From positions 1 through 51,884 of the forward strand of contig JALFRA010000030.1 of assembly GCA_022785125.1 (NCBI GenBank): a stretch of 51,884 nt of DNA, read 5' to 3'. The DNA comes from Clostridiales bacterium (lineage in GTDB: Bacteria; Bacillota; Clostridia; Oscillospirales; Oscillospiraceae). The notes beneath the pieces are model-generated. The model searched no databases and was not told the DNA's origin. It saw only the letters and a program-made list of their open reading frames with translations. Positions within the stretch are counted from its first letter, which is position 1. Each line of letters opens with the position of its first letter. Below, piece after piece: positions 38,602-47,349 of this stretch. The position numbers were made by a program, and so were the translations under genes.

Positions 38602-40200
38602 ATGAGCGCATCCAGAGAAAAAAAGCAGCGCCGGAGCGATCCCGAGCAGGGATTGACCCAGAAGCAGCGGGCTGAGCTCCGGGAGCAGAAGGCCGCCAAG
38701 CAGAAAACGGTATTGTATACCGCCATCGGCGTGATCATCGCCATTCTGGTGGTCATCCTGCTGGTTTGGCACTCCGGTATCTTCCAGCGCGGCGCCACCG
38801 CTCTCACCGTGGACGGGCGGAACTATAATGTCAACGACGTGGAATATTACTTCCGCGCAGCCATGAGCAACGCCTACTCCAGCGGTACCTCCTTTGATCC
38901 CCAGACTGATCTGCGGGAGCAGTATGTAGACGAGGAAAAGACTCAGACCTACTATGATTACTTCATGGAGCAAGCCATTAAAAGTCTGAAAGAGGCCGCT
39001 GCGGTAGAGAATGCGGCGGAAAAGGCCGGCTATACCTTTACCGAAGCCGATCAGACCATGGTGGAGAATATTATGGCCTATCAGAAAAGCTACGCCTCCC
39101 AGTCGGGCGCCGGTAGCTTTGAGGGCTTTTTGAAGCGCAGCTATGGCAAATATATGACTGAGGGCGCTTACGAGAACTGTGTGCGCCGGGATGTGCTGGT
39201 CTCCAGCTATAAGAACGTCTATATGGACGGTCTGGACATCACCGACGACACCATTCAGACCTACTATGACGAGCACAAGGACGATCTGGACAGCTTCACC
39301 TTCCGGGCCATCCAGATCGATGGCACCGCTCCCAGCGGCACCGACGAGGCGGGCAACACCGTGGAACCCACTGAGGAGGAGTCCGCCGCCGCCATGCAGG
39401 CCGCCAAGGCCAAGGCCGACGAGTTTGCCGCCGCTGTGAAGGCCGCCGAGGACAAGGAGTCTGCTTTTGCCGAACTGGCTCCCAACTATGTCTCCGAGAG
39501 CAGCAAGGAAAAGTATGAGAGCGATCCCGACTACTCCCTGAGCACCGGCCTTCTCGGCGCCAGCGTCGCCAGCCGCACCTACGGCGAGTGGCTGCTGGAT
39601 GCCTCCCGCACCACCGGCGATGTGGGCGTGGTGGAGTACGATACCGGCTACTATGTGGTGCTCTTCCAGGATCGTTATCAGGACGACACTCCCACCGCCG
39701 ATATCCGTCACATCCTCATCAAGGCCGAGCTGACCCAGGAGGACGACCCCGCCACTACCGATGTAAATGAGGCCACCGTCCCCTCTCAGGAGGCTCTGGA
39801 CGCAGCCAAGGCGAAGGCTCAGTCCCTGCTGGATGAGTGGAACGCCGGTGACAAGACCGCCGAGTCCTTCGGCACTCTGGCCGAGGCTAACTCTGAGGAT
39901 CCCGGCTCTAAGGACAACGGCGGCCTGTATGAGCAGGTCTACAAGGGCAAATTCACCATCTTTGACAGCTGGCTGTTTGGCGAGGAGACCCGCCAGCCCG
40001 GCGACGTCACCCTCATTGAGAACACCAACTCCGGCCAGCAGGGCTGGCACGTGGTCTACTACCAGGGCGCCAACGATCCCGTCTGGAAGCTCAGCGCCGA
40101 CAGCGAACTGCGCAAAGCCGATCTGGACACCTGGCTCACCGGTCTGACCGAAGGCCTGGAAGCTACCCAGGGCGACGGTATGAAGTACGTGTACAACTAA
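38602..40200 (+). CDS. Membrane-anchored parvulin-type peptidyl-prolyl isomerase
   Basis: A 532-residue protein: basic cytoplasmic start, one membrane segment (VLYTAIGVIIAILVVILLVW), a SurA/PrsA-like helical domain, then a parvulin domain with TADIRHILIKAEL, SLLDEWNAGDKTAESFGTLA and the closing GWHVVYYQG. It likely folds exported proteins, such as the SLH and PBP proteins nearby. ATG at 38602 follows GAGAGGA; an in-frame reading from 38494 would start inside the promoter. Confidence 0.9.
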   Translation: MSASREKKQRRSDPEQGLTQKQRAELREQKAAKQKTVLYTAIGVIIAILVVILLVWHSGIFQRGATALTVDGRNYNVNDVEYYFRAAMSNAYSSGTSFDPQTDLREQYVDEEKTQTYYDYFMEQAIKSLKEAAAVENAAEKAGYTFTEADQTMVENIMAYQKSYASQSGAGSFEGFLKRSYGKYMTEGAYENCVRRDVLVSSYKNVYMDGLDITDDTIQTYYDEHKDDLDSFTFRAIQIDGTAPSGTDEAGNTVEPTEEESAAAMQAAKAKADEFAAAVKAAEDKESAFAELAPNYVSESSKEKYESDPDYSLSTGLLGASVASRTYGEWLLDASRTTGDVGVVEYDTGYYVVLFQDRYQDDTPTADIRHILIKAELTQEDDPATTDVNEATVPSQEALDAAKAKAQSLLDEWNAGDKTAESFGTLAEANSEDPGSKDNGGLYEQVYKGKFTIFDSWLFGEETRQPGDVTLIENTNSGQQGWHVVYYQGANDPVWKLSADSELRKADLDTWLTGLTEGLEATQGDGMKYVYN

Positions 40201-40208
40201 CCACACGA

Positions 40209-40242
40209 AGGCGGACGGAGCCCAGCCCCGTCCGCCTTTTTT
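40209..40242 (+). terminator. Intrinsic terminator after the foldase gene
   Basis: Arms AGGCGGACGG and CCGTCCGCCT followed by TTTTT, 8 bp beyond the stop and just before tcdA. Confidence 0.85.
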
Positions 40243-40252
40243 CGGAGGCTTT

Positions 40253-40972
40253 ATGGACGAAAAATTCTTACGCACCCAAATGCTGCTGGGCGACCAGGCT
40301 ATGGATCGCCTTGCCGCCGCTCACGTGGCGGTGTTTGGTCTGGGGGGCGTGGGCAGCTGGTGCGCCGAGGCCCTGGCCCGCTCCGGTATTGGAGCCCTCA
40401 CCCTCATCGACCATGACGAAGTGGGACTCACCAACCTGAACCGACAGGTGGAGGCCACCCTGTCTACCCTGGGCGTGCCCAAGGCCCAGGCCATGGCAAA
40501 CCGCATTGCCGACATCAATCCCCAGTGCCGCACCACGGTGCGGGCGGAAAAGTATGAGGCCCAGAACCGGGAGTCCTTTTTTTCCACAACCTACGACTAC
40601 ATTGTGGATTGTATTGATCTGGTGTCCTGCAAGCTGGACCTGATCGAAACCGCCATCACCCGAAACATCCCCATTCTCTCCGCCCTTGGGACCGGCAACA
40701 AGCTGGATCCCTCTCTGTTCCGCATCGGAGATATCGCCAAAACCGAGGGCTGTCCCCTGGCCCGGGTGGTCCGTAAGGAGCTGCGCTCCAGAGGCATCCG
40801 CCACCACCGGGTGTTGTGGTCCCCGGAGGAACCCAAGGCAGCCGCCCAGCACGAGGCTCCGCCCCCCGGCCGCCGCTCCGTCCCCGGCAGCGTGGCCTGG
40901 GTACCTCCGGTTGTGGGGCTTATGATGGCCGGCGATGTGGTACTCACCCTGTCCGGGCTCCAAACCGTATAA
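40253..40972 (+). CDS. tcdA: tRNA threonylcarbamoyladenosine dehydratase
   Basis: A 239-residue ThiF/HesA-type E1-like enzyme that cyclises t6A37 in tRNA to ct6A. It shows the nucleotide-binding GLGGVGSW (about 30), the acidic LIDHDEVGLTNLNRQ and the family stretch DCIDLVSCKLDLIE. The ATG lies close behind the previous terminator with GGAGG seven bases upstream. The next gene's ribosome site lies in the terminator that follows. Confidence 0.93.
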   Translation: MDEKFLRTQMLLGDQAMDRLAAAHVAVFGLGGVGSWCAEALARSGIGALTLIDHDEVGLTNLNRQVEATLSTLGVPKAQAMANRIADINPQCRTTVRAEKYEAQNRESFFSTTYDYIVDCIDLVSCKLDLIETAITRNIPILSALGTGNKLDPSLFRIGDIAKTEGCPLARVVRKELRSRGIRHHRVLWSPEEPKAAAQHEAPPPGRRSVPGSVAWVPPVVGLMMAGDVVLTLSGLQTV

Positions 40973-41018
40973 AACATCCCTCCGTCGGCAAACTATAGCC
41001 AACGGAGGGATGTTTTTT
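40972..41018 (+). terminator. Terminator after tcdA whose 3' arm holds the next ribosome-binding site
   Basis: Arms AAACATCCCTCCGT (40972-40985) and ACGGAGGGATGTTT (41002-41015), loop of 16 bases, then TTT. The GGAGGG in the 3' arm is placed about 8 bases before the TTG start of the TSUP gene at 41017. The stem would hide it. Confidence 0.8.
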
Positions 41019-41385
41019 GCATCAGAATCATGGAATATGGCTCCGCTCCGCTCTGGCAGGAGGCGCGGCGGGCCTGGTCAACGGTTTTTTTGGGGGCGGG
41101 GGCGGTATGGTGCTGGTCCCCCTGCTGGCAGGCTGGTGCGGCCTGGGACAGCGGAGGGCTTTTGCCACCTCAGTGGCCATCATTCTGCCCATGTGTGCCT
41201 TGTCCGCCGCCATCTACCTGTTTCGGGGCGGTGTGGATCTGTGGATGGCGCTGCCCTACCTGCTGGGTGGGCTGCTGGGCGGTCTCATGGGTGGGAGACT
41301 GTTTCAGCGTATGAATATGGTGTGGCTCCACCGGCTCTTTGCCCTGCTGCTGCTTTACGGCGGGGTAAAGGCCCTGTTCTTCTGA
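41017..41385 (+). CDS. TSUP-family transporter, N-terminal half protein
   Basis: A 122-residue membrane protein with about four segments and the TSUP motif GGAAGLVNGFFGGGGGMVLVP. Full TSUP/TauE/SafE transporters are about 250 residues with two such halves; this gene encodes one half and the next gene the other. The TTG start has GGAGGG eight bases upstream, inside the preceding terminator stem. Its stop overlaps the next ATG by one base. It probably exports sulfite, sulfonates or similar anions, but the substrate is unknown. Confidence 0.85.
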   Translation: MHQNHGIWLRSALAGGAAGLVNGFFGGGGGMVLVPLLAGWCGLGQRRAFATSVAIILPMCALSAAIYLFRGGVDLWMALPYLLGGLLGGLMGGRLFQRMNMVWLHRLFALLLLYGGVKALFF

Positions 41386-41741
41386 TGGGCTGGCTGACCG
41401 CCATGCTGGCAGGGGCTCTGACCGGCATTCTGTCCGGCTTTGGGGTGGGAGGCGGCACCCTGCTTCTTATTTATCTGACTACCTTCGCCGGTATCGCCCA
41501 AAATCAGGCCCAGGGCATCAACCTGCTCTATTTTCTGCCTTCGGCCGCCGCGGCCCTGCCCGCCCACATCAGGAACGGTTATGTAGAAAAGTCGGTTCTG
41601 CTCCCCGCCATCCTCACCGGCCTGGCCTGCGCCGCCCTGGCCGCCTGGGCAGCCACCGGACTGGACACCGCCCTGCTGCGCCGCTGCTTTGGGGGATTTC
41701 TGCTGCTGGTGGGCTTGCGGGAGCTGTTTCGGAAAGGGTAG
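41385..41741 (+). CDS. TSUP-family transporter, C-terminal half protein
   Basis: A 118-residue membrane protein with four segments and its own TSUP motif (GALTGILSGFGVGGGTLLLIY). It follows the first half with a 1-bp overlap (TGATG), so the two are translated together and probably form a heterodimer equal to a normal TSUP protein. The pair could have arisen by gene splitting or be the ancestral half-size form. Reading frames are intact, so it does not look like a recent frameshift. Confidence 0.85.
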   Translation: MGWLTAMLAGALTGILSGFGVGGGTLLLIYLTTFAGIAQNQAQGINLLYFLPSAAAALPAHIRNGYVEKSVLLPAILTGLACAALAAWAATGLDTALLRRCFGGFLLLVGLRELFRKG

Positions 41742-41747
41742 TATTCC

Positions 41748-42167
41748 TTATCCTCTGGCCCGCTTAAAGGTGAGGTACCCCTCCAAAATCAAAGTAGCTG
41801 CAACCGCATCCACGTTTTTTTTATGATTCTTCATCTTTTTCCCTGAGGCATGGAGAATGTTGTGGGCCTCCACAGTGGTGCGCCGCTCATCCCACAGCAC
41901 CGGCTTCAGGCCGCAGGTCTCCTCCACCTGGGCGGCAAATGCCTTGTACAGCTCCGCCCGGGGACCCTCGGTGCCGTCCATATTCCGGGGAAAACCCATC
42001 ACCAGCTCGTCCACCTGGTGTTCCTTCACCAGCCGGGCCAGCTCCTCCGCCACCACCTCCGCCTTGCGGCTGTGGATCACGGTGGTGTAACCGGCCAGCA
42101 GGCCGGTGGGGTCGGAAATGGCAACGCCCGTCCGCGCGTCGCCGTAATCGATGGCCATGATACGCAA
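41748..42167 (-). CDS. ruvX: RuvX/YqgF Holliday-junction resolvase-like nuclease
   Basis: A 139-residue RNase H-fold nuclease: [17 protein letters not shown] with the first acidic residue, [11 protein letters not shown], and [12 protein letters not shown] plus [15 protein letters not shown] with further acidic residues. Family members take part in rRNA 5' processing and recombination. TTG at 42167 gives MRIMAIDYG with GGAG eight bases upstream and is preferred over an ATG two bases from the site. Confidence 0.93.
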   Translation of the reverse strand: MRIMAIDYGDARTGVAISDPTGLLAGYTTVIHSRKAEVVAEELARLVKEHQVDELVMGFPRNMDGTEGPRAELYKAFAAQVEETCGLKPVLWDERRTTVEAHNILHASGKKMKNHKKNVDAVAATLILEGYLTFKRARG

Positions 42168-42234
42168 GATCATCACTCCTTTTCTGCTTTCTACACTATA
42201 CAAAAGGAATGAAGAAAAAACAAGTGGAAACTGC

Positions 42235-42263
42235 TTGACTTTGGTCTCATGCTGTGGTATAGT
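42235..42263 (+). promoter_or_regulatory. Promoter of the rpmG-secE-nusG cluster
   Basis: -35 TTGACT (42235-42240), 17-base spacer, -10 TATAGT (42258-42263). The transcript would carry a leader of about 215 bases before rpmG. Confidence 0.75.
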
Positions 42264-42289
42264 TCAATTACCTATGAAAAAGGGCTCTT

Positions 42290-42480
42290 TTTTGTGCGCA
42301 TTTTTACGGTGTGATGACGTGCGAAACCCTTCCCTCCGCGTGAGACATAGGGAGGCAAATGTGCCGAATCCGCACCGTGACGTTCCATCCGGCGGCTTTT
42401 TGCAGCCGGTACGTGCTGGATTCGGCTTGCGGCCGCATCCGGCATTTTTGCTGTTATGCGGTCAAACAATGAAGGAGGTG
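42290..42480 (+). other. Structured 5' leader of the rpmG-secE-nusG mRNA
   Basis: No gene is seen. GCCGAATCC (42363-42371) pairs with GGATTCGGC (42418-42426) around inner pairing of GCACCGTGACGT with ACGTGC and CCGGC with GCCGG. This is a long compound hairpin ahead of the rpmG ribosome site. It may be an autoregulatory ribosomal-protein leader. Confidence 0.5.
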
Positions 42481-42486
42481 CCGAAC

Positions 42487-42651
42487 ATGGCGAAGGCCGG
42501 CAACCGGGTGAAGATCACCCTGCGCTGCTCCGAGTGCAAGCAGCGGAACTATAACACCAACAAGAACAAGAAGAACACTCCCGACCGTCTGGAATTGAAG
42601 AAGTACTGCCCCTTCTGCAGAAAGCACACGGTCCACAACGAGACCAAGTAA
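42487..42651 (+). CDS. rpmG: 50S ribosomal protein L33
   Basis: A 54-residue protein with two CxxC pairs (CSECK and CPFCRKH), so it is the zinc-binding form of L33. The ATG follows GAAGGAGG. It begins the rpmG-secE-nusG-rplK-rplA cluster, a standard Firmicutes arrangement, and is followed by secE after 43 bp. Confidence 0.96.
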   Translation: MAKAGNRVKITLRCSECKQRNYNTNKNKKNTPDRLELKKYCPFCRKHTVHNETK

Positions 42652-42694
42652 TGAGCGCTGCAAGACGGCTCAGAAGAAAGAAGGGTTGAACGGA

Positions 42695-42979
42695 ATGTCT
42701 GAAAACGAGAAGCTCGAGCAGACCAAGCCCGCCAAGTCTGAGAAAAAGAAGGACGTAAAGGCGGACAAAAAGCCCGGCTTCTTCGCCCGCATCGGTAAGT
42801 GGTTCAAGGAACTCAAGAGCGAGCTGAAGAAGGTCCAGTGGCCCACCAAGAAACAGACCATTAACAACACCGTGATCGTCATTCTCTGCTGTATTGTCGT
42901 TGGGATCTGCATCTGGGTGTTCGACGCCCTCGCCGGCTCCGTGATTCGTGCCCTGTTGGATCTGTTTGGCAAGGGTTAA
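42695..42979 (+). CDS. secE: Preprotein translocase subunit SecE
   Basis: A 94-residue protein with a basic N-terminus, the SecE motif WFKELKSELKKVQWPTKKQ and one membrane segment (VIVILCCIVVGICIWVF). It stabilises SecY. ATG at 42695 follows GAAGGG by nine bases. nusG starts 10 bp downstream. Confidence 0.96.
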   Translation: MSENEKLEQTKPAKSEKKKDVKADKKPGFFARIGKWFKELKSELKKVQWPTKKQTINNTVIVILCCIVVGICIWVFDALAGSVIRALLDLFGKG

Positions 42980-42989
42980 GGTGTAGAAG

Positions 42990-43511
42990 ATGGCTGAGAA
43001 CGCGAAATGGTATGTGGTGCATACCTATTCCGGCTATGAAAACACCGTGGCCGCCAGCATCGAAAAGGCAGTGGAGAACCGCGGCCTGCGGGATCTCATT
43101 TTTGAGGTCAGCATCCCTCTGGAGACCGTTACCGAAATCACGGACAACGGCCCCAAGACCGTAGAGCGTAAGGTATTCCCCGGCTATGTGCTGGTCAAGA
43201 TGGTCCTGACCGATGAGACCTGGCATCTGGTACGCAACGTGCGCGGCGTTACCGGCTTTGTGGGCTCCGGCAATAAGGCCATCCCCCTCTCTGACGAAGA
43301 GATCGCCGCTCTGGGCGTGGAAAAGCGCGAGGTAGTGGTGAACTACCAGGTAGGCGACAACGTCAAGATCATCAACGGCGCCCTGGAGTCTTTCCTGGGT
43401 ACCGTGGAGGAGATCGATCTGGACCGCAGCAAGGTCCGGGTGGTGGTCTCCATGTTCGGCCGTGAAACTCCCGTGGAGCTGGAACTGGACGAGATCGAGC
43501 CAGTCGAATAA
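42990..43511 (+). CDS. nusG: Transcription elongation factor NusG
   Basis: A 173-residue protein with the NGN domain (KWYVVHTYSGYENTVAASI, VFPGYVLVKMVLTDETWHLV) and a C-terminal KOW domain (YQVGDNVKIINGALESFLGT). It binds RNA polymerase and links transcription to translation or Rho. The spacing of 92 bp to rplK contains the hairpin GGAACTGC-like and the rplK ribosome site. Confidence 0.96.
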   Translation: MAENAKWYVVHTYSGYENTVAASIEKAVENRGLRDLIFEVSIPLETVTEITDNGPKTVERKVFPGYVLVKMVLTDETWHLVRNVRGVTGFVGSGNKAIPLSDEEIAALGVEKREVVVNYQVGDNVKIINGALESFLGTVEEIDLDRSKVRVVVSMFGRETPVELELDEIEPVE

Positions 43512-43603
43512 GCCCCCGGGCACGGCTCTTTCCCCCGCACGTGGGAGGGACTGCAAAGCAGTTCCGCTTCCAACCACATTTATCGTAGGAGGTGCTGTTT
43601 CAA

Positions 43604-44029
43604 ATGGCACAGAAAATTACTGGTTATGTGAAACTTCAGATTCCCGCCGGCAAGGCGACTCCCGCCCCCCCCGTCGGTCCTGCCCTTGGTCAGCACGGCA
43701 TCAACATTGCCGCCTTCACCAAGGAGTTCAACGAGCGCACCAAGAACGATGTGGGCCTGATCATCCCCGTGGTGATCACTGTTTACGCCGACCGTTCTTT
43801 CAGCTTCATCACCAAGACTCCCCCCGCCGCCGTCCTCATCAAGAAGGCCTGCAACATCGAGTCCGGCTCCGGTGTGCCCAACAAGACCAAGGTGGCCACC
43901 ATCAGCAAGGAAGATGTGCGTAAGATCGCCGAGACCAAGATGCCTGACCTGAACGCGGCCAGCATTGAGGCGGCTATGAGCATGATCACCGGCACTGCCC
44001 GCTCCATGGGCATCGTGGTGGGCGACTAA
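43604..44029 (+). CDS. rplK: 50S ribosomal protein L11
   Basis: A 141-residue protein starting [20 protein letters not shown], with the RNA-binding C-terminal domain ending [20 protein letters not shown]. It forms the GTPase-associated centre with 23S rRNA. The ATG has AGGAGG nine bases upstream. rplA follows after 21 bp. Confidence 0.97.
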   Translation: MAQKITGYVKLQIPAGKATPAPPVGPALGQHGINIAAFTKEFNERTKNDVGLIIPVVITVYADRSFSFITKTPPAAVLIKKACNIESGSGVPNKTKVATISKEDVRKIAETKMPDLNAASIEAAMSMITGTARSMGIVVGD

Positions 44030-44050
44030 GCCGAAGGAGGGAATAGAGCA

Positions 44051-44743
44051 ATGTTTAGAGGCAAGAAATATCAGGAGAGCGCCAAGCTCATCGACAAGGG
44101 CGCTCTGTACGATACCGCTGAGGCCATGGAGCTGGTGGTCAAGACCGCTCCCGCCAAGTTCGACGAGACCGTTGAGCTGCACGTGAAGCTGGGCGTTGAC
44201 TCCCGCCACGCTGACCAGCAGGTCCGCGGCGCCATCGTTCTCCCCCACGGTACCGGCAAGACCCAGCGCGTGCTGGTCTTCGCCAAGGGCGACAAGGCTG
44301 AGGCCGCCAAGGCCGCCGGCGCCGACTTCGTGGGCGAGATGGACATGGTTGAGAAGATTCAGAAGGAGAACTGGTTCGACTACGATGTGGTCGTGGCTTC
44401 TCCCGACATGATGGGTGTTGTGGGCCGTCTGGGTAAGGTCCTGGGTCCCAAGGGCCTGATGCCCTCCCCCAAGGCCGGCACCGTCACCCCCGACGTGGCC
44501 AAGGCTGTTACCGAGATCAAGGCCGGTAAGGTTGAGTACCGTCTGGACAAGACCAACATCATCCACTGCCCCATCGGTAAGGTCTCCTTCGGCGCTGAGA
44601 AGCTGACCGAGAACTTCAACGCCCTGATGGGCGCCATCATCAAGGCCAAGCCTTCCGCCGCCAAGGGTCAGTACATTCGCTCCTGCGTGTGTGCTTCCAC
44701 CATGGGCCCCGGCGTGAAGATCAACGGCGCTAAACTCATGTGA
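44051..44743 (+). CDS. rplA: 50S ribosomal protein L1
   Basis: A 230-residue protein with L1 signatures ([40 protein letters not shown]). It binds 23S rRNA and commonly represses its own operon. The ATG follows GAAGGAGGG. An intrinsic terminator follows. Confidence 0.97.
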   Translation: MFRGKKYQESAKLIDKGALYDTAEAMELVVKTAPAKFDETVELHVKLGVDSRHADQQVRGAIVLPHGTGKTQRVLVFAKGDKAEAAKAAGADFVGEMDMVEKIQKENWFDYDVVVASPDMMGVVGRLGKVLGPKGLMPSPKAGTVTPDVAKAVTEIKAGKVEYRLDKTNIIHCPIGKVSFGAEKLTENFNALMGAIIKAKPSAAKGQYIRSCVCASTMGPGVKINGAKLM

Positions 44744-44750
44744 TGATAAG

Positions 44751-44788
44751 TGGGGAGCAGGTGTGTGCCTGCTCCCCATTCTTCTCGT
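44751..44788 (+). terminator. Intrinsic terminator after rplA
   Basis: Arms GGGGAGCAGG and CCTGCTCCCC, loop TGTGTG, then a T-rich stretch. It ends the rpmG-rplA transcript before the rplJ promoter. Confidence 0.8.
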
Positions 44789-44836
44789 TTTTCTTTGAGA
44801 TGCCTTCAAAAAAGTGCTAATACTCTAAAAAAGTGC

Positions 44837-44865
44837 TTGACATCTCGCAGCTTCTATTGTATACT
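44837..44865 (+). promoter_or_regulatory. Promoter of the rplJ-rplL operon
   Basis: -35 TTGACA (44837-44842), 17-base spacer, -10 TATACT (44860-44865); a near-consensus promoter that fits a highly expressed operon. Confidence 0.85.
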
Positions 44866-44874
44866 ATCAGTCGT

Positions 44875-45020
44875 GTTCAAAGACAGCAGGCGGCGCAAGC
44901 CATAAGTCCTGCCGAGAATGCAGCCACAACGGAATGAATTTCTTTGTGCTGTTTTCGCTGCTTTGAATGCGAAAACAGCTTTTTTGTTGCGTGACTGCAT
45001 CGGAAAAGTTGAACTCAAAT
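44875..45020 (+). promoter_or_regulatory. Ribosomal protein L10 leader with attenuator
   Basis: The leader between promoter and rplJ includes the GGCGGCGCAAGCC-type core found in L10 leaders, where the L10-L12 complex binds. It ends in an intrinsic hairpin, GCTGTTTTCGC / GCGAAAACAGC (44948-44979) with TTTTTT. Binding of L10 would favour premature termination. Confidence 0.75.
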
Positions 45021-45039
45021 TCAACGGAGGTGAATCCAA

Positions 45040-45573
45040 ATGCCTAACGCAAAGGTTCTCAGTGAGAAGCAGGCCATCGTGGCTGAGCTGACCGAGAAGC
45101 TGCAGGGCGCCGCCAGCGGCGTGCTCGTGGACTACAAGGGCATCACTGTGGCTGAGGACACCGCTCTGCGCGCCGAGTGCCGCAAGAACGAGCTGGACTA
45201 CGCTGTGGTGAAGAACACCCTGCTGCGTTTCGCCGTCAACAATGTGGGTCTCAGCGAGATGGATGAGGTGCTCAACGGCACCACTTCTCTGGCTCTGTCC
45301 AACGGCGATCCCATCGCTCCCATGCGTGTGATCAACAAGTTCGCCAAGCAGTTCAACGGTGCTAAATTCACCATCAAGGCCGGCTTCATGGACGGCAAGG
45401 TCCTGTCCATGGACGAGATCATGGCTCTGGCCGAGCTGCCCTCCAAGGAGGTCCTGCAGGCTCAGGTCCTGGGCACCATGCTGGCTCCCATCACCAGCCT
45501 GGCCATCGTTATCAAGGCCATCTGCGAGCAGAAGGGCGGCTCCGTCGAGACCGCCGAGGCTGCCGCCGAGTAA
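45040..45573 (+). CDS. rplJ: 50S ribosomal protein L10
   Basis: A 177-residue protein starting MPNAKVLSEKQAIVAELTEK, with the L10 fold (GVLVDYKGITVAEDTALRAE, VVKNTLLRFAV). The C-terminal helix binds L7/L12 dimers to form the stalk. It is controlled by the preceding leader. Confidence 0.97.
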   Translation: MPNAKVLSEKQAIVAELTEKLQGAASGVLVDYKGITVAEDTALRAECRKNELDYAVVKNTLLRFAVNNVGLSEMDEVLNGTTSLALSNGDPIAPMRVINKFAKQFNGAKFTIKAGFMDGKVLSMDEIMALAELPSKEVLQAQVLGTMLAPITSLAIVIKAICEQKGGSVETAEAAAE

Positions 45574-45624
45574 TTCCCCGCACCATTCTGTATCAATTAT
45601 AATTTATTTAGGAGGTTACCTATC

Positions 45625-45999
45625 ATGGCTTCTGAGAAAATCACTGCCCTCATTGAAGAGGTTAAGGGTCTGACCGTTCTGGAGCTCTCCGAGCTCGTCC
45701 ACGCTCTGGAGGAGGAGTTCGGCGTTTCCGCCGCTGCTATGGCCGCTCCCGCCGCTGGCGGCGCTGCCGCTCCCGCTGCTGAGGAGAAGACCGAGTTCGA
45801 CGTGGTGCTGGCTGAGGTCGGCGCCGAGAAGATCAAGGTCATCAAGGCTGTCCGTGAGATCACCGGCCTGGGCCTGGCTGAGGCCAAGGCTGCTGTCGAG
45901 GCTGCCCCCAAGGCTATCAAGGAGGGTGTCTCCAAGGACGAGGCCGAGGAGCTGAAGAAGAAGCTGGAAGAGGTCGGCGCCAAGGTGGAGCTGAAGTAA
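45625..45999 (+). CDS. rplL: 50S ribosomal protein L7/L12
   Basis: A 124-residue protein: N-terminal dimer domain, Ala/Pro-rich hinge ([16 protein letters not shown]) and C-terminal factor-binding domain ([20 protein letters not shown]). The ATG follows AGGAGG. It is followed by the terminator at 46022. Confidence 0.97.
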   Translation: MASEKITALIEEVKGLTVLELSELVHALEEEFGVSAAAMAAPAAGGAAAPAAEEKTEFDVVLAEVGAEKIKVIKAVREITGLGLAEAKAAVEAAPKAIKEGVSKDEAEELKKKLEEVGAKVELK

Positions 46000-46021
46000 T
46001 TCCGCTTTCCAATCGGACAAA

Positions 46022-46083
46022 AAAGACCTGCCGCAGTGCGGCAGGTCTTTTTTACCGGGCCGGGAATGAATGCCCGGCCCGGT
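46022..46083. terminator. Terminators between rplL and lysA
   Basis: AAAGACCTGCCGC / GCGGCAGGTCTTT (46022-46050, loop AGT, then TTT) ends rplL. A second hairpin, CCGGGCCGGG / CCCGGCCCGG near 46056-46083, probably ends the convergent lysA. Confidence 0.88.
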
Positions 46084-46089
46084 TTTGTT

Positions 46090-47349
46090 TTACTCAAAGA
46101 TGAGAGTGGCGAAATAGTCCTCCGGGGTCTCAGCCCGGCGGATCAGGCGGGTGATTCCATCCTCCTGCAGGAGCACCTCGGCGGAACGCAGCTTACCGTT
46201 ATAGTTGTAGCCCATGGAAAAACCGTGGGCGCCGGTGTCGTGGATCACCAACAGGTCTCCCCGCTCCACCTCCGGCAGCATCCGGTCGATGGCAAACTTG
46301 TCGTTGTTCTCGCACAGGCCGCCGGTGACATCGTACTTGTGGTCACAGGGGGCATCCTCCTTGCCCATGACGGTGATATGATGGTAGGCGCCATACATGG
46401 CAGGCCGCATCAGGTTGGCGGCGCAGGCGTCCACTCCCACATACTCTTTATAGGTGTGCTTGAAGTGGAGCACTTTGGTGACCAGACAGCCGTTGGGCCC
46501 CAGCATGAAGCGGCCCAGCTCAGTATAGATAGCCACATCCCCCATGCCGGCGGGTATCAGGATCTGCTCAAACTGCTTGCGCACCCCCTCACCGATGGCG
46601 GCGATGTCGTTGGCGGCCTGGTCGGGCTTATAGGGGATGCCCACGCCGCCGGACAGGTTGATGAAGCAGATGTCACAGCCCGTCTCCTGCTCCAATTCCA
46701 CCGCCAGCCGGAACAGAATGCCGGCCAGAGTGGGATAGTACTCGTTGGACAGGGTATTGGAGGCCAGGAAGGCATGGATGCCAAATCGCTTGGCTCCCAT
46801 GGCCTTCAGCTTTTTGAAGCCCTCAAAGAGCTGCGCCCGGGTGAAGCCGTACTTGGAGTCCCCGGGGGTATCCATCACCTGAAAACCCTCGGTGGACTCA
46901 CCGATGGTAAAGGTACCGCCGGGATTGAAGCGGCAGGAAATGGTCTCGGGGATGTACCCGATGGTCTCCTTGAGAAAATCAATGTGGGTGAAATCATCCA
47001 GATTGATGGTGGCCCCCAGCTGGGCGGCCAGCTTGAAATCCTCCGCCGGGGTATCGTTGGAGGAGAACATGATCTCCGGCCCGGTAAAACCGCAGCGCTG
47101 AGCCATCATCAGCTCAGTCAGGGAGGAGCAGTCTGTGCCGCAGCCCTCCTCCCGCAGAATCTTCAGTATGGCAGGATTGGGGGTGGCCTTAACGGCAAAG
47201 TATTCTTTAAAGCCCGGATTCCAGGCAAAGGCGGCTTTCAACCGCCGGGCATTTTCCCGGATGCCGTTCTCATCATATAGATGGAAGGGCGTGGGGTACT
47301 GCTGGGTGATGGAGCGCAGCTGCTCCGCTGTCACAAAAGGTCGTTTCAT
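46090..47349 (-). CDS. lysA: Diaminopimelate decarboxylase
   Basis: A 419-residue PLP enzyme of the alanine racemase fold; it makes L-lysine from meso-DAP. The PLP lysine is in EYFAVKATPNPAIL, and the glycine-rich phosphate loop in NLSGGVGIPY. HDTGAHGFSMGYNYNGKLRS is the family C-terminal part. The start MKRPFVTAEQ has AAGGTG five to eight bases upstream. dapL and dapF at the end of the window complete the end of lysine synthesis. Confidence 0.93.
   Translation of the reverse strand: MKRPFVTAEQLRSITQQYPTPFHLYDENGIRENARRLKAAFAWNPGFKEYFAVKATPNPAILKILREEGCGTDCSSLTELMMAQRCGFTGPEIMFSSNDTPAEDFKLAAQLGATINLDDFTHIDFLKETIGYIPETISCRFNPGGTFTIGESTEGFQVMDTPGDSKYGFTRAQLFEGFKKLKAMGAKRFGIHAFLASNTLSNEYYPTLAGILFRLAVELEQETGCDICFINLSGGVGIPYKPDQAANDIAAIGEGVRKQFEQILIPAGMGDVAIYTELGRFMLGPNGCLVTKVLHFKHTYKEYVGVDACAANLMRPAMYGAYHHITVMGKEDAPCDHKYDVTGGLCENNDKFAIDRMLPEVERGDLLVIHDTGAHGFSMGYNYNGKLRSAEVLLQEDGITRLIRRAETPEDYFATLIFE

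Noticed and set aside
38533-40275. A 580-codon open frame opposite the foldase gene
   Set aside because: Antisense artefact; the plus-strand protein has membrane anchor, parvulin domain, promoter and terminator.
41017-41741. Frameshifted TSUP gene
   Set aside because: Both frames have proper starts and the stop-start overlap TGATG is typical of coupled genes.
42204-42486. tRNA gene before rpmG/secE, as in some bacteria
   Set aside because: No cloverleaf or T-arm sequence was found in the leader.
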